A stretch of DNA of 64,000 bases from Paenalcaligenes hermetiae (GTDB taxonomy: Bacteria > Pseudomonadota > Gammaproteobacteria > Burkholderiales > Burkholderiaceae_B), in assembly GCF_039543645.1 (NCBI RefSeq), contig NZ_BAABKD010000007.1, forward strand, positions 67,330 to 131,329. Direction: 5' to 3'. Shown in pieces: positions 24,989 through 33,876 of the stretch (positions are counted from its first letter, which is position 1; each line of letters opens with the position of its first letter). Under the pieces are notes generated by a model. The model saw only the letters and a program-made list of their open reading frames with translations, was not told the origin of the DNA and did not search any database. A program made the position numbers and the translations under genes.

Positions 24989-25771
24989 ATGCTTACTGAT
25001 AAAACCGCTGTTATTACCGGCTCCACCAGTGGGATTGGGTTAGCAATTGCACAACAATTGGCCGCGCATGGCGCAAATGTGGTGTTAAATGGGTTTGGTG
25101 ATGCGGATGAGATTGAAAAACTTCGCGTGAATATCGAACTCCAAAATGATGTGAAAGCGTATTATTTGCATGCCGACCTCAGTCAGCCTGAAACCACGCG
25201 CCAGTTTATTCAACAAGCAGCTCAGTTAACAGGTGGTATTGATATTTTAGTGAATAACGCTGGTATCCAGCATACAGACCGCATTGAAAATTTTCCTGTT
25301 GACCGCTGGGATCAAATTATTGCCTTAAACCTATCCGCAGTGTTCCACACGACGGCAGCGGCTTTACCACATATGCAGAAAAAAGGCTGGGGGCGTGTTA
25401 TTAATATCGCCTCTACGCATGGTCTTGTGGCTTCAGAAAACAAATCGGCTTATGTGGCTGCTAAGCATGGTGTGGTCGGCTTGACTAAGGTCACTGCTCT
25501 AGAGAACGCTGGCTCAGGGATTACATGTAATGCGATTTGCCCAGGGTGGGTCCGCACGCCTTTGGTCGAGGCTCAAATTGAAGCTTTGGCTGCCAAAAAT
25601 AACTGTGACATAGAAACCGCGGCAAAAGCGCTTCTTGCTGAAAAACAACCCTCTTTGCAGTTTGTGACACCAGCTCAAATTGGGGGGGCGGTGGTCTTTT
25701 TGTGTTCAGAGGCCGCTGAGCAGATGACAGGTACAACGATGACGCTGGATGGTGGCTGGACGGCGCGTTAA
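24989..25771 (+). CDS. bdhA: 3-hydroxybutyrate dehydrogenase (short-chain dehydrogenase)
   Basis: 260 residues of the classical short-chain dehydrogenase family. The NAD site TGSTSGIG is at residues 10-17 and NNAG near 90. The catalytic serine is in INIASTHG, and the YVAAK tyrosine and lysine are near 155-159. The stretches NNAGIQH, ASTHGLVAS and GWVRTPLVE match bacterial D-3-hydroxybutyrate dehydrogenases, which convert D-3-hydroxybutyrate to acetoacetate during PHB breakdown. CTGGAG precedes the ATG. It is followed after 14 bp by yaaA. Enzyme family is certain and substrate likely. Confidence 0.9.
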   Translation: MLTDKTAVITGSTSGIGLAIAQQLAAHGANVVLNGFGDADEIEKLRVNIELQNDVKAYYLHADLSQPETTRQFIQQAAQLTGGIDILVNNAGIQHTDRIENFPVDRWDQIIALNLSAVFHTTAAALPHMQKKGWGRVINIASTHGLVASENKSAYVAAKHGVVGLTKVTALENAGSGITCNAICPGWVRTPLVEAQIEALAAKNNCDIETAAKALLAEKQPSLQFVTPAQIGGAVVFLCSEAAEQMTGTTMTLDGGWTAR

Positions 25772-25785
25772 AACAGGAAGTCAGT

Positions 25786-26568
25786 ATGCTATTTTTATTA
25801 TCTCCTGCTAAAAAACTGGACTATGATTCGCCAGTGCGTACAACCTTACATACGCAACCGCAATTCATTCCCCAAGCTCAAGCTTTGATTTCAGTCTTAC
25901 GAGAGCAAACGCCAGAGCAAGTGCAAAAACTAATGAAATTAAGCGATGCGTTAACTACGCTGAATGTACAACGCTATGCGGATTGGTCACCTGAGTTTTC
26001 GCTGGATAATGCGCGTCAAGCGATTTTGGCTTTTGATGGGGACGTTTACGAGGGGTTACAAGCGAAAACGCTATCCGATGCACAACTGCAATGGGCGCAG
26101 CAACATGTTTTGGTGTTAAGCGGTCTTTATGGGGTGCTACGACCTTTGGATTTAATGCAGCCATATCGGCTAGAGATGGGCACACGGCTTGCTACACCTC
26201 AAGGCAAAAATCTCTACGAGTACTGGGGGAGCCAATTAGCGACCTATATCGATCAGCATTTTGCTCAACAGGCTGATCCGAATCCGGTGGTAGTGAATTT
26301 GGCGTCCAACGAGTATTTCAAAGCGGTGGATACCAAATCATTACGCGCTTCAGTAGTGGAGTGTGTTTTCCAAGATCAAAAGGGCGAGGATTGGAAAATC
26401 ATCAGCTTTTATGCCAAAAAAGCGCGTGGGCTGATGGTGCGCTATGCCATTGATAACCAAGTGCAACATGTGGAGGAGCTACAGGGGTTTAATAGCGATG
26501 GCTATCGTTATACCCCCGAAGTATCTACAGCGACGAAGTTGGTTTTTCGTCGACCGGAATCGGTTTAA
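25786..26568 (+). CDS. yaaA: YaaA family peroxide stress protein
   Basis: 260 residues starting MLFLLSPAKKLDYDSP, the signature of the YaaA/DUF328 family. Typical internal stretches are VLSGLYGVLRPLDLMQPYRLEMG (in parts), NLASNEYFKAV and KKARGLMVRY. In E. coli YaaA lowers free iron damage during peroxide stress and belongs to a DNA-binding fold; its exact activity is unsettled. The 3' end overlaps the convergent FUSC-type gene by 44 bp. Confidence 0.95.
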   Translation: MLFLLSPAKKLDYDSPVRTTLHTQPQFIPQAQALISVLREQTPEQVQKLMKLSDALTTLNVQRYADWSPEFSLDNARQAILAFDGDVYEGLQAKTLSDAQLQWAQQHVLVLSGLYGVLRPLDLMQPYRLEMGTRLATPQGKNLYEYWGSQLATYIDQHFAQQADPNPVVVNLASNEYFKAVDTKSLRASVVECVFQDQKGEDWKIISFYAKKARGLMVRYAIDNQVQHVEELQGFNSDGYRYTPEVSTATKLVFRRPESV

Positions 26569-28840
26569 GTAGATCTAGCTGGGTGGGGGTGGGTGGTCCA
26601 GAGCTCAATACTAAGCCGCGCATATCTTGTCGGATCAGCTGTGCGGCTTTTATCATTTGTCGTAATGGATAAGCTAGCATTGCAAAATCCCCCTCCGTCT
26701 CTAACGACCCCACTGGTGGTGCATCGGCATTATTTAGCTCACGCTCAATAGCTACCAGCGCCGTTTCTATCCCTGGGGGGATCTCTGTTAATGAGGCCAG
26801 CAGCGGGACAGCGGCACTGATTTGGGATGCCAGCACATGGTTCTGGATTAATAAATTATTCAATAAGGCCACATTATATTGGCGGCTAGTGGGCTCATTC
26901 ATCATGCGATAAAAGCCCGAGGCAAAATTACTAAAGGCTACGTGCACATTACGACGCGCCAGTTGCCATTGGGTGTCGGCTTCATTTAAGTCATATTCCA
27001 GTTTCGCAAGCGTGTCCGGGCTAAGCGCCAGTGCCTGAGCTGCGGAATGGGGCGTGGTGGTTGCTGCATTGTATTGGCGTTGAAGCGCTGCATAGTGCAG
27101 CCCGGTTTGTAAATAGTTTTTATTTGCACCTAGAGCTTCGTTAGCAAAATTGCTCATGGAATTGGACTCCCACCATGGCAACACATAACTGCAAATAAGG
27201 GCAATCACACTACCAATAATTGTGTCGAGGAGTCTTTCACCAATTACAAAGCTACCCTCGGTATGTAAAAACTGGAACGACACCAAAACAAAAATGGTGT
27301 TAAATACCGCGGAGAGCATAAAATTCATCTGGACAAGGCTGTTACCCAAAATATAAGCAAACAGCATAATGACAAAATACACATCCAGATTAGAGGTGAA
27401 TCGAAATAGGAAAAAAGTTAGCGCGCAACCCAGTACAGTGCCGATCAGTCGCCAACTATTGCGTTGTTTGGTTAATGCAAAGCCGGGTTTTAAAATAACT
27501 AAAGAGGTCAAAATAATCCAATGGCTGTACGAAGTCATTGCATTTAGGATCTCAATATTCGGTGAGAAATAAGCAACGACAGTGGGGACGGTTAAGCCCA
27601 ATAACGTGGCACAGCTAACCCGCACAGCATAGCGAAAACTCGAAGAATCCCAACGTAGGTTACTCGTTAGCATGCCTAGGCGAATTTCCTCGCGGGATAA
27701 AAAGCGGCTTAACGATTTTTCTAGATATTGATCCAATGGAATATCTGTGCTGGGGCTACGGGTCTGCGCTGCCATATGATCGATGGTTTTTTGGGCATTG
27801 CGCAAGCGCCTTAGAATCTGTACTAAAAGCGCATAAATCTCCGGCTCTTCGCGGTTGAGTCCACTTCGTTTATAACGCTCTAACTCATATTCCATTGCCC
27901 GTAGTTCTGCTTTGACGCTTTGGCGCTGTTTGGTTTTACGATGGCGCGATACATTTAGAGCGATATGTCCTACATCTAAGGCCATTTTAAACAAGGCATC
28001 GCGCGCAAAAATCATAAAATCGCTGTCCGCCATTCGACGCCGTAAATTGGCATAGTCGGTGTGGGTGGCAACCATCGAATCCAACAAGCTAATCATATTT
28101 ACAAAAAGGCTGAGCAGCGCGAGACGGTGTGTTTCAGCATGGCCTTTTCCGCCTCGGGGTAATTCGCGTAAAACCATGTCTCGTGCTGCTTGGTGAGCCT
28201 CTGTCATATCGGCTTGGATACGAATTAAATCACGATAGTTAGCATCCAGATCGGTGTCAGGATCGTAAAAACGAGAGCGCCGCACCATGTATTCGGCTGT
28301 GGAAAACAAGGCAACGGATAAGGTGCGTCGTTCTTCTCGGTAGAGCAGAACTTGTCTGAATAAACTGCTGAATAAAAAATAAAAAAAGGCGCCGCTACCC
28401 GAATACAACGTATGGATGAAGACCTCGTTTGGACTCATAGGAAAGCGTAAGGTCAACGCCATTAATAGCAAGCACGCAAAGCCAATGAGCCCGCCGCGCT
28501 TACCAAAAACATTGAGCATGGAATACACAAAGCTCAATATCGGCACAAGCAACCAAATTAGGAGCGGTGAAGAAGAGCTTAGCCCGGTAATAAAGACAGT
28601 GAATGTACCTAAAGCTGCCGCGCCCAGCATTTCATTACTGCGATAGCGCCGTGGCCCACCCGGCTGGTCGACAATAGCTACGCAGAGTGCGCCCATGGAG
28701 ATCACCACCCCAATGTCATACAGCTTAAAAAAGCCACCCAGAATGGTAACAGGGAGCAATACCCCTAATGATTGTCGCAAGCCACCCAGTAAATAATGAC
28801 TGTAGATAAAACGCTGTAATGGAGGGATGGGCAATAGCAT
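26525..28840 (-). CDS. FUSC family inner-membrane protein (YccS/YhfK-like)
   Basis: 771 residues with the repeated FUSC layout. About six helices occupy residues 20-165, a long soluble region 165-395, a second membrane bundle about 400-545, and a C-terminal soluble helical domain 550-771. This matches YccS/YhfK and the aromatic-acid/fusaric-acid efflux group. The second bundle has the typical YSHWIILTSLVILKPGF (helix before a proline). The substrate is unknown, and no membrane-fusion partner gene is nearby, unlike AaeAB. It is convergent with yaaA, their coding ends overlapping by 44 bp. Confidence 0.88.
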   Translation of the reverse strand: MLLPIPPLQRFIYSHYLLGGLRQSLGVLLPVTILGGFFKLYDIGVVISMGALCVAIVDQPGGPRRYRSNEMLGAAALGTFTVFITGLSSSSPLLIWLLVPILSFVYSMLNVFGKRGGLIGFACLLLMALTLRFPMSPNEVFIHTLYSGSGAFFYFLFSSLFRQVLLYREERRTLSVALFSTAEYMVRRSRFYDPDTDLDANYRDLIRIQADMTEAHQAARDMVLRELPRGGKGHAETHRLALLSLFVNMISLLDSMVATHTDYANLRRRMADSDFMIFARDALFKMALDVGHIALNVSRHRKTKQRQSVKAELRAMEYELERYKRSGLNREEPEIYALLVQILRRLRNAQKTIDHMAAQTRSPSTDIPLDQYLEKSLSRFLSREEIRLGMLTSNLRWDSSSFRYAVRVSCATLLGLTVPTVVAYFSPNIEILNAMTSYSHWIILTSLVILKPGFALTKQRNSWRLIGTVLGCALTFFLFRFTSNLDVYFVIMLFAYILGNSLVQMNFMLSAVFNTIFVLVSFQFLHTEGSFVIGERLLDTIIGSVIALICSYVLPWWESNSMSNFANEALGANKNYLQTGLHYAALQRQYNAATTTPHSAAQALALSPDTLAKLEYDLNEADTQWQLARRNVHVAFSNFASGFYRMMNEPTSRQYNVALLNNLLIQNHVLASQISAAVPLLASLTEIPPGIETALVAIERELNNADAPPVGSLETEGDFAMLAYPLRQMIKAAQLIRQDMRGLVLSSGPPTPTQLDLLKPIPVDEKPTSSL

Positions 28841-29111
28841 AGAAGTGGATATCTTCCCCGCTTTAAGAGGCGGCGTTTTAGGGCGAGCTAATTTAAAAAT
28901 ACCTAAGGACTAAGTATACCTAGAGACGTAATTTTTAGGGGAGCCAAAGGAATGAAAAAGCCAGTGAGCCATCAGGACCTAAGTCCAAAAGTACAAGGTG
29001 TTTTATATCGGCTTGAGGGAAATCCCTGCTTGTGTAAAAGGGGGCTTGGCGTGATTGTATGACTAATCAACTTTTATAAAACGTGTTTATCAACACAACA
29101 GGAGACATCCT

Positions 29112-30080
29112 ATGCGTATAAAAAAATGGGCGGTAGGGGCAGCAGCAGGTCTGATTTCATTAACGGCTTTGGTGTCAGGAGCGGTGCAAGCACAAAAAGC
29201 GCAATTTGTGAATGTGTTAACAGGGGGGCAGAGCGGAGTTTATTACCCATTGGGTGTGGCGTTATCGCAGTTGTATGCGCAAAAAATCCCAGGGGTTAAA
29301 GCCATAGCGCAAGTTACCAAGGCTTCAGCAGAGAACATGAATCTTTTACAAGCCGGAAGAGGAGAGCTGGCTTGGGCTTTGGCGGATTCCGTGTCGGATG
29401 CCTGGAAAGGTAATGCCGAGGCCGGTTTTACGAAAAAATTAGATAAATTACGCGGTTTATCGGCAACGTATAACAATTACATTCAAATTGTGGCCAATGC
29501 TGAAGCGGGGATTCAGTCTTTAGAAGACTTAAAAGGCAAACGAATTTCGGTAGGTGCGGCTCGCTCTGGTACAGAGCTGAATGCGCGGGCAATTTTTAAA
29601 GCGGCTGGTTTAAGCTATGACGATTTTTCCAAGGTGGAATATTTACCTTTTGGAGAATCGGTGGAGCTAATGAAAAACCGGCAGTTGGATGCCACCTTGC
29701 AGTCGGCCGGATTGGGCGTTGCCTCCATTCGAGACTTAGCTACGGCAGTTAAAATCGTCGTAGTGCCCGTGCCACACGAGGTGGTAGAAAAGGTGGGGGA
29801 TGCGGCCTATCAGCCTGCTGTGATTCCAGCGAATACCTATGCCGGTCAAACCGAGGATTTACCGACTGCAGCTATTCCTAATTTTCTGGTGACCCATTCT
29901 GGGGTATCAGATGAGCTGGCTTATGAGATGACCAAGGTCTTGTATGAAAACCTTGACGTACTACAGTCTTCACATAATGCAGCTAAAGCGATTCGTATAG
30001 AAAACGCGGTAAATGGTATGCCTGTGCCCATTCATCCGGGAGCGGAGCGTTACTACAAAGAAAAAGGCATCATGCAATAA
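29112..30080 (+). CDS. TAXI family TRAP transporter solute-binding protein
   Basis: 322 residues. The signal peptide is residues 1 to about 27 (cut after VQA). The mature TAXI fold has LTGGQSGVYYPLGVALSQLY near the start, GKRISVGAARSGTELNARAI at about 145-165, and the YYKEKGI ending typical of this family. It binds a small organic acid in the periplasm and delivers it to the fused TRAP permease encoded next. The operon also encodes a CoA-transferase and glutaryl-CoA dehydrogenase, so glutarate or a related dicarboxylate is the likely ligand (inference). GGAGACATCC precedes the ATG. Confidence 0.94.
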   Translation: MRIKKWAVGAAAGLISLTALVSGAVQAQKAQFVNVLTGGQSGVYYPLGVALSQLYAQKIPGVKAIAQVTKASAENMNLLQAGRGELAWALADSVSDAWKGNAEAGFTKKLDKLRGLSATYNNYIQIVANAEAGIQSLEDLKGKRISVGAARSGTELNARAIFKAAGLSYDDFSKVEYLPFGESVELMKNRQLDATLQSAGLGVASIRDLATAVKIVVVPVPHEVVEKVGDAAYQPAVIPANTYAGQTEDLPTAAIPNFLVTHSGVSDELAYEMTKVLYENLDVLQSSHNAAKAIRIENAVNGMPVPIHPGAERYYKEKGIMQ

Positions 30081-30161
30081 AGCTTTGTCTTGTTTTTAGC
30101 TCATCAGGAGACCGCTATCCAACGGGTCTCCTGCACTAAGCCATACAAAAAGGTCGGTTTC

Positions 30162-32192
30162 ATGACACAAGATCAAAGTACAACCGCTACCCCGTTAACA
30201 GGCTGGGTATTTGGCATTGCGGTTTTGTTTTCAGCGTTCCAAATTTACACGGCTGCTTTTAGCCCCATGTCGAGCCAAGTCATTCGAGCCTTACATGTTG
30301 GGTTTGTGCTGTGGATGGTATTTAGCCTGTATCCCTACTTTTTTGGGCGACGAGTGCCATGGCTAGGGGCAGGATTTGGGTTAGTAGGGTTTGTTTTTAG
30401 TTTTTATCATTGGGTGTTTGAGTCGGACCTGACCGCTCGAGCAGGAGAAATGACACAGACCGATATGATCGTGGGCATTGTGTTGTTGGTATTGGTATTT
30501 GATGCCACGCGGCGGGTGATGGGGCTGGCTCTACCGTTGATTTGTGCGTTGTTTTTACTCTATGGCTTATTTGGCGAGTATTTACCAGGGCCTTTTATGC
30601 ATAGAGGATATGGTTTTGATCAAATTATAAGCACATTAAGTTTTGGCACTGAGGGTATTTATGGAACGCCTACCTATGTGTCTTCGACGTACATTTTTTT
30701 GTTTATTTTATTTGGTTCCTTTTTAGAGCGGGCGGGCATGATCACGTTATTTAGTGATTTCGCGATGGGTACGGTCGGACATAGTCGCGGGGGACCCGCT
30801 AAGGTTTCTGTAGTGAGCTCAGGGCTAATGGGCACGATTAATGGTTCCGGTGTAGCAAACGTGGTGACCACGGGACAATTTACCATTCCTTTGATGAAGC
30901 GTTTTGGCTATTCTCCCTCGTTTGCTGGGGGCGTAGAGGCCACATCCAGTATGGGGGGGCAGATCATGCCACCAGTGATGGGTGCCGTGGCGTTTATTAT
31001 GGCTGAAACCATTAATGTGCCCTATGTGGAGATTGTTAAGGCCGCCATTATTCCAGCGATTCTTTACTTTTTTACGGTATTTTGGACGGTGCATTTGGAA
31101 GCGGGTCGCAAGGGGTTAGACGGTTTACCGAAGTCAGAGTGCCCAAATCCATGGGCTGCTGTACGTGAGCGATGGTATTTGCTGATTCCTCTCGTGGGCT
31201 TAGTTGCCTTGTTATTCTCGGGTTATACGCCCTTGTTTTCAGGGACAGTAGGCTTGGGTTTAACTGTGATTTTGATTTTTGGCTCTGCGGTCATTACAGG
31301 TGTCTCCAGACGCTCACTGCACTATTTGTTTTGGGTGTTACTTGCTTTAGCGTGCAGTGGTTTTTTGCAGTTTGGCGTGATCAGCTTTTTTGTGATTGTT
31401 GCTGTACTGGTAGCGCTTTTGCTGTGGCGTCGCACGTCTGAGCCGGTTTTAAAAGAATCCATACTTTCCTTAGCGGATGGGGCACGTCATGCTTTACCCG
31501 TCGCCGTGGCCTGCGCGCTGGTTGGTGTCATCATTGGCGTGATCAATTTAACCGGTGTGGCCGCCGAATTCGGTGGGCAAGTGATCGCCATCGGGCAAGA
31601 TAATTTATTGCTGGCCCTGTTTTTAACTATGGTGACATGCTTGATTTTGGGCATGGGGATTCCGACTATTCCCAACTATATTATTACTAGTTCGTTGGCG
31701 GCTCCGATTTTACTTAAGCTTGGCGTACCGCTGATTGTGTCCCACATGTTTGTTTTTTATTTTGGCATCATGGCGGATTTAACCCCACCAGTGGCGTTGG
31801 CGGCATTTGCAGCGGCTCCTATTGCAAAAAGCACAGGCTTAAAAATCAGTTTTCAAGCCATACGGGTAGCGATTGCCGGCTTTGTTGTGCCTTATATGGC
31901 TGTGTATGCGCCAGCATTGATGCTGCAAAACTATAGCCATTTTGGCGAAGTCATATTTGTGCTTGTTAAAGCCGTACTGGCCATTGTGCTGTGGGGGGCG
32001 GGCGCCACCGGGTTTTTGTTAACACATTTAAACTGGCTTGAGCGTATTTATGTTGTGGCCGCTGCTGCGTTGTTGGTATGGGCAAATCCGGTTTCTGATC
32101 AAATCGGGGCTGTAGCAACGGTATTGTTTTTTATTTGGCATGGGTGGCGGGTACGCCGGCACAAATTAGGAACACCGCCTTTATGCAATTAG
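30162..32192 (+). CDS. TRAP transporter fused permease (4TM/12TM)
   Basis: About 676 residues, almost entirely membrane helices. The N-terminal part resembles the small DctQ-like subunit. The large DctM-like part carries GTINGSGVANVVTTGQFTIP and GGQIMPPVMGAVAF in the first half and LGMGIPTIPNYIITS and FGIMADLTPPVALAAFAA in the second, the hallmark of fused TAXI-type permeases. It imports substrate with Na+ or H+. I take ATG 30162 (MTQDQSTT); a TTG at 30090 would add a non-membrane leader. The stop overlaps the DUF1850 start by ten bases. Confidence 0.94.
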   Translation: MTQDQSTTATPLTGWVFGIAVLFSAFQIYTAAFSPMSSQVIRALHVGFVLWMVFSLYPYFFGRRVPWLGAGFGLVGFVFSFYHWVFESDLTARAGEMTQTDMIVGIVLLVLVFDATRRVMGLALPLICALFLLYGLFGEYLPGPFMHRGYGFDQIISTLSFGTEGIYGTPTYVSSTYIFLFILFGSFLERAGMITLFSDFAMGTVGHSRGGPAKVSVVSSGLMGTINGSGVANVVTTGQFTIPLMKRFGYSPSFAGGVEATSSMGGQIMPPVMGAVAFIMAETINVPYVEIVKAAIIPAILYFFTVFWTVHLEAGRKGLDGLPKSECPNPWAAVRERWYLLIPLVGLVALLFSGYTPLFSGTVGLGLTVILIFGSAVITGVSRRSLHYLFWVLLALACSGFLQFGVISFFVIVAVLVALLLWRRTSEPVLKESILSLADGARHALPVAVACALVGVIIGVINLTGVAAEFGGQVIAIGQDNLLLALFLTMVTCLILGMGIPTIPNYIITSSLAAPILLKLGVPLIVSHMFVFYFGIMADLTPPVALAAFAAAPIAKSTGLKISFQAIRVAIAGFVVPYMAVYAPALMLQNYSHFGEVIFVLVKAVLAIVLWGAGATGFLLTHLNWLERIYVVAAAALLVWANPVSDQIGAVATVLFFIWHGWRVRRHKLGTPPLCN

Positions 32193-32605
32193 GTGTCTGT
32201 TTGCAGTTGGCGGCAGCGTTGCATATACCTCCGGTTTTTATCCCTAGTGCAGATTTTGTTTTGTCTTGGACACATTCGATTGAAAAACAGCGCTGGGAAG
32301 AGCATTATCGAGTAGAGTATGACGCCGATCAGAAACAACCTGTACTCAAAGCGCTCAAAACACGGATACGGGGCTCCGCGGCAGGGATGGAGCCACCCGA
32401 GCAGTCGTATTGGGAGCAGGGTTGGTACGTATATCAGCCCTTAGCACCTACACCGCAAACGCTTCCTTTGATGCGCTCAGAGTTTACGCCAGATTATGAG
32501 TGGTGTGACTCATCGGGTTGTTTGCCCTTATCGGCGTATATGCCGCGCGACGGCGGTGTAACGTTATTGAGCCCTTGTATCAAAGCTATAGAACATAACC
32601 AATAA
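32183..32605 (+). CDS. DUF1850 domain-containing protein, TRAP-associated
   Basis: About 140 residues from ATG 32183, overlapping the TRAP permease end by 10 bp. The stretches SWTHSIEKQRWEEHYRV and GSAAGMEPPE match DUF1850, a small family usually encoded next to TAXI-TRAP permeases. The N-terminus is weakly hydrophobic, so it may be exported or anchored. The role is unknown; the link to TRAP transport rests on gene neighbourhood. Confidence 0.82.
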   Translation: MQLGVCLQLAAALHIPPVFIPSADFVLSWTHSIEKQRWEEHYRVEYDADQKQPVLKALKTRIRGSAAGMEPPEQSYWEQGWYVYQPLAPTPQTLPLMRSEFTPDYEWCDSSGCLPLSAYMPRDGGVTLLSPCIKAIEHNQ

Positions 32606-32619
32606 CGGAGACAAGAACC

Positions 32620-33843
32620 GTGACAGAACAACGACAAGCCCCTTTGACTGGGATCCGTGTCTTAGATTTAACCCGCGTTTTAGCTGGGCCTTGGTGTACC
32701 CAAAATTTAGCGGACTTAGGTGCCGAGGTGATTAAAGTCGAGCGCCCACAAAGCGGTGATGATACCCGAGGCTGGGGGCCGCCTTATCTGCGAGACCAAA
32801 AGGGGCAAGACACGACCGAGGCGGCTTATTATGCTGCAGCGAACCGGAATAAAAAATCCGTCACCATTGATATGTCTACTACGGCAGGAGCCCACGCCAT
32901 CCGTGAGCTTGCGGCACAGTGCGATATTTTAGTTGAAAACTTTAAAGTGGGCGGATTAAAAAAATATGGGTTGGATTATGAAAGCCTACGAGCCGTGAAC
33001 CCGCGCTTGATTTATTGCTCGATTACAGGTTTTGGTCAAAATGGGCCTTATGCCACTCGCCCTGGTTATGATTTTATGATCCAGGCGATGGGGGGCTTAA
33101 TGAGCATCACCGGGGAGCGAGATGATCTACCTGGTGGGGGCCCACAAAAAGCGGGGGTGGCGGTGGCGGACTTGATGACTGGTATGTATGCCACCGTTGG
33201 GGTGCTAGCTGCGCTTTATGAGCGCCAGCGTAGTGGTTTGGGACAGCATATTGATATGGCACTATTGGATTGTCAGGTAGCGATGCTAGCAAACCAAAAT
33301 ATGAATTATTTAGCTTCAGGGCAACCGCCTACACGCACGGGTAATGCTCACCCCAACTTGGTGCCTTATCAAGTATTTAGTGTCGCCGATGGGCATATGA
33401 TTGTAGCGGTAGGAAATGACTCTCAATTTAAAGCATTTACTCAAGCGATAGGGCTGCCGACGTTAGCCAAGGATCCACGTTTTGCCACTAATCCTGAGCG
33501 AGTCCGCCACCGCGATCAACTGATTCCTTTACTAGCAGAGCAACTCCAACAGCGGCCTCGCGATGAGTGGTTGGTTTTGTTTGAATCGGTAAATGTGCCG
33601 GCTGGCCCCATCAATACGTTAGATCAGGTCTATGACAACCCACAGGTGCAAGCACGGCAAATGAAAATCACCATGGATCACCCTTTGGCAGGACCAGCTC
33701 ACTTTGTAGCCAGCCCCTTACGGTTTTCGGCGAGTCCTGTACGCTATGACACCCCCCCACCTTTGCTGGGGGAACATACCCAACAGGTGTTATCGACATG
33801 GTTGGGGCTGTCCGAGGCACAAATACAAGCGCTACAAAATTAA
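32620..33843 (+). CDS. Class III CoA-transferase (CaiB/BaiF family), probable glutarate CoA-transferase
   Basis: 407 residues. The N-terminal GIRVLDLTRVLAGPWCTQ and NLADLGAEVIKVE are followed by D184 in AVADLMTG, equivalent to the catalytic aspartate of formyl-CoA transferase. The C-terminal part shows GEHTQQVL. The enzyme class moves CoA between carboxylic acids in the cytoplasm. Being followed 33 bp later by glutaryl-CoA dehydrogenase suggests it makes glutaryl-CoA from glutarate and succinyl-CoA, like human SUGCT and bacterial homologs next to gcdH. The substrate is inferred from context. Confidence 0.9.
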   Translation: MTEQRQAPLTGIRVLDLTRVLAGPWCTQNLADLGAEVIKVERPQSGDDTRGWGPPYLRDQKGQDTTEAAYYAAANRNKKSVTIDMSTTAGAHAIRELAAQCDILVENFKVGGLKKYGLDYESLRAVNPRLIYCSITGFGQNGPYATRPGYDFMIQAMGGLMSITGERDDLPGGGPQKAGVAVADLMTGMYATVGVLAALYERQRSGLGQHIDMALLDCQVAMLANQNMNYLASGQPPTRTGNAHPNLVPYQVFSVADGHMIVAVGNDSQFKAFTQAIGLPTLAKDPRFATNPERVRHRDQLIPLLAEQLQQRPRDEWLVLFESVNVPAGPINTLDQVYDNPQVQARQMKITMDHPLAGPAHFVASPLRFSASPVRYDTPPPLLGEHTQQVLSTWLGLSEAQIQALQN

Positions 33844-33876
33844 AGCGCATTAACTTTTACGACTAAAGGAGTCATT

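Noticed and set aside
28953..29063. Short frame MKKPVSHQDLSPK... before the TAXI gene
   Set aside because: Its AAGGA directly abuts the ATG with no spacer, it has only 36 codons and no recognisable features. The 271-bp gap between the FUSC gene and the TAXI gene otherwise shows nothing definite.
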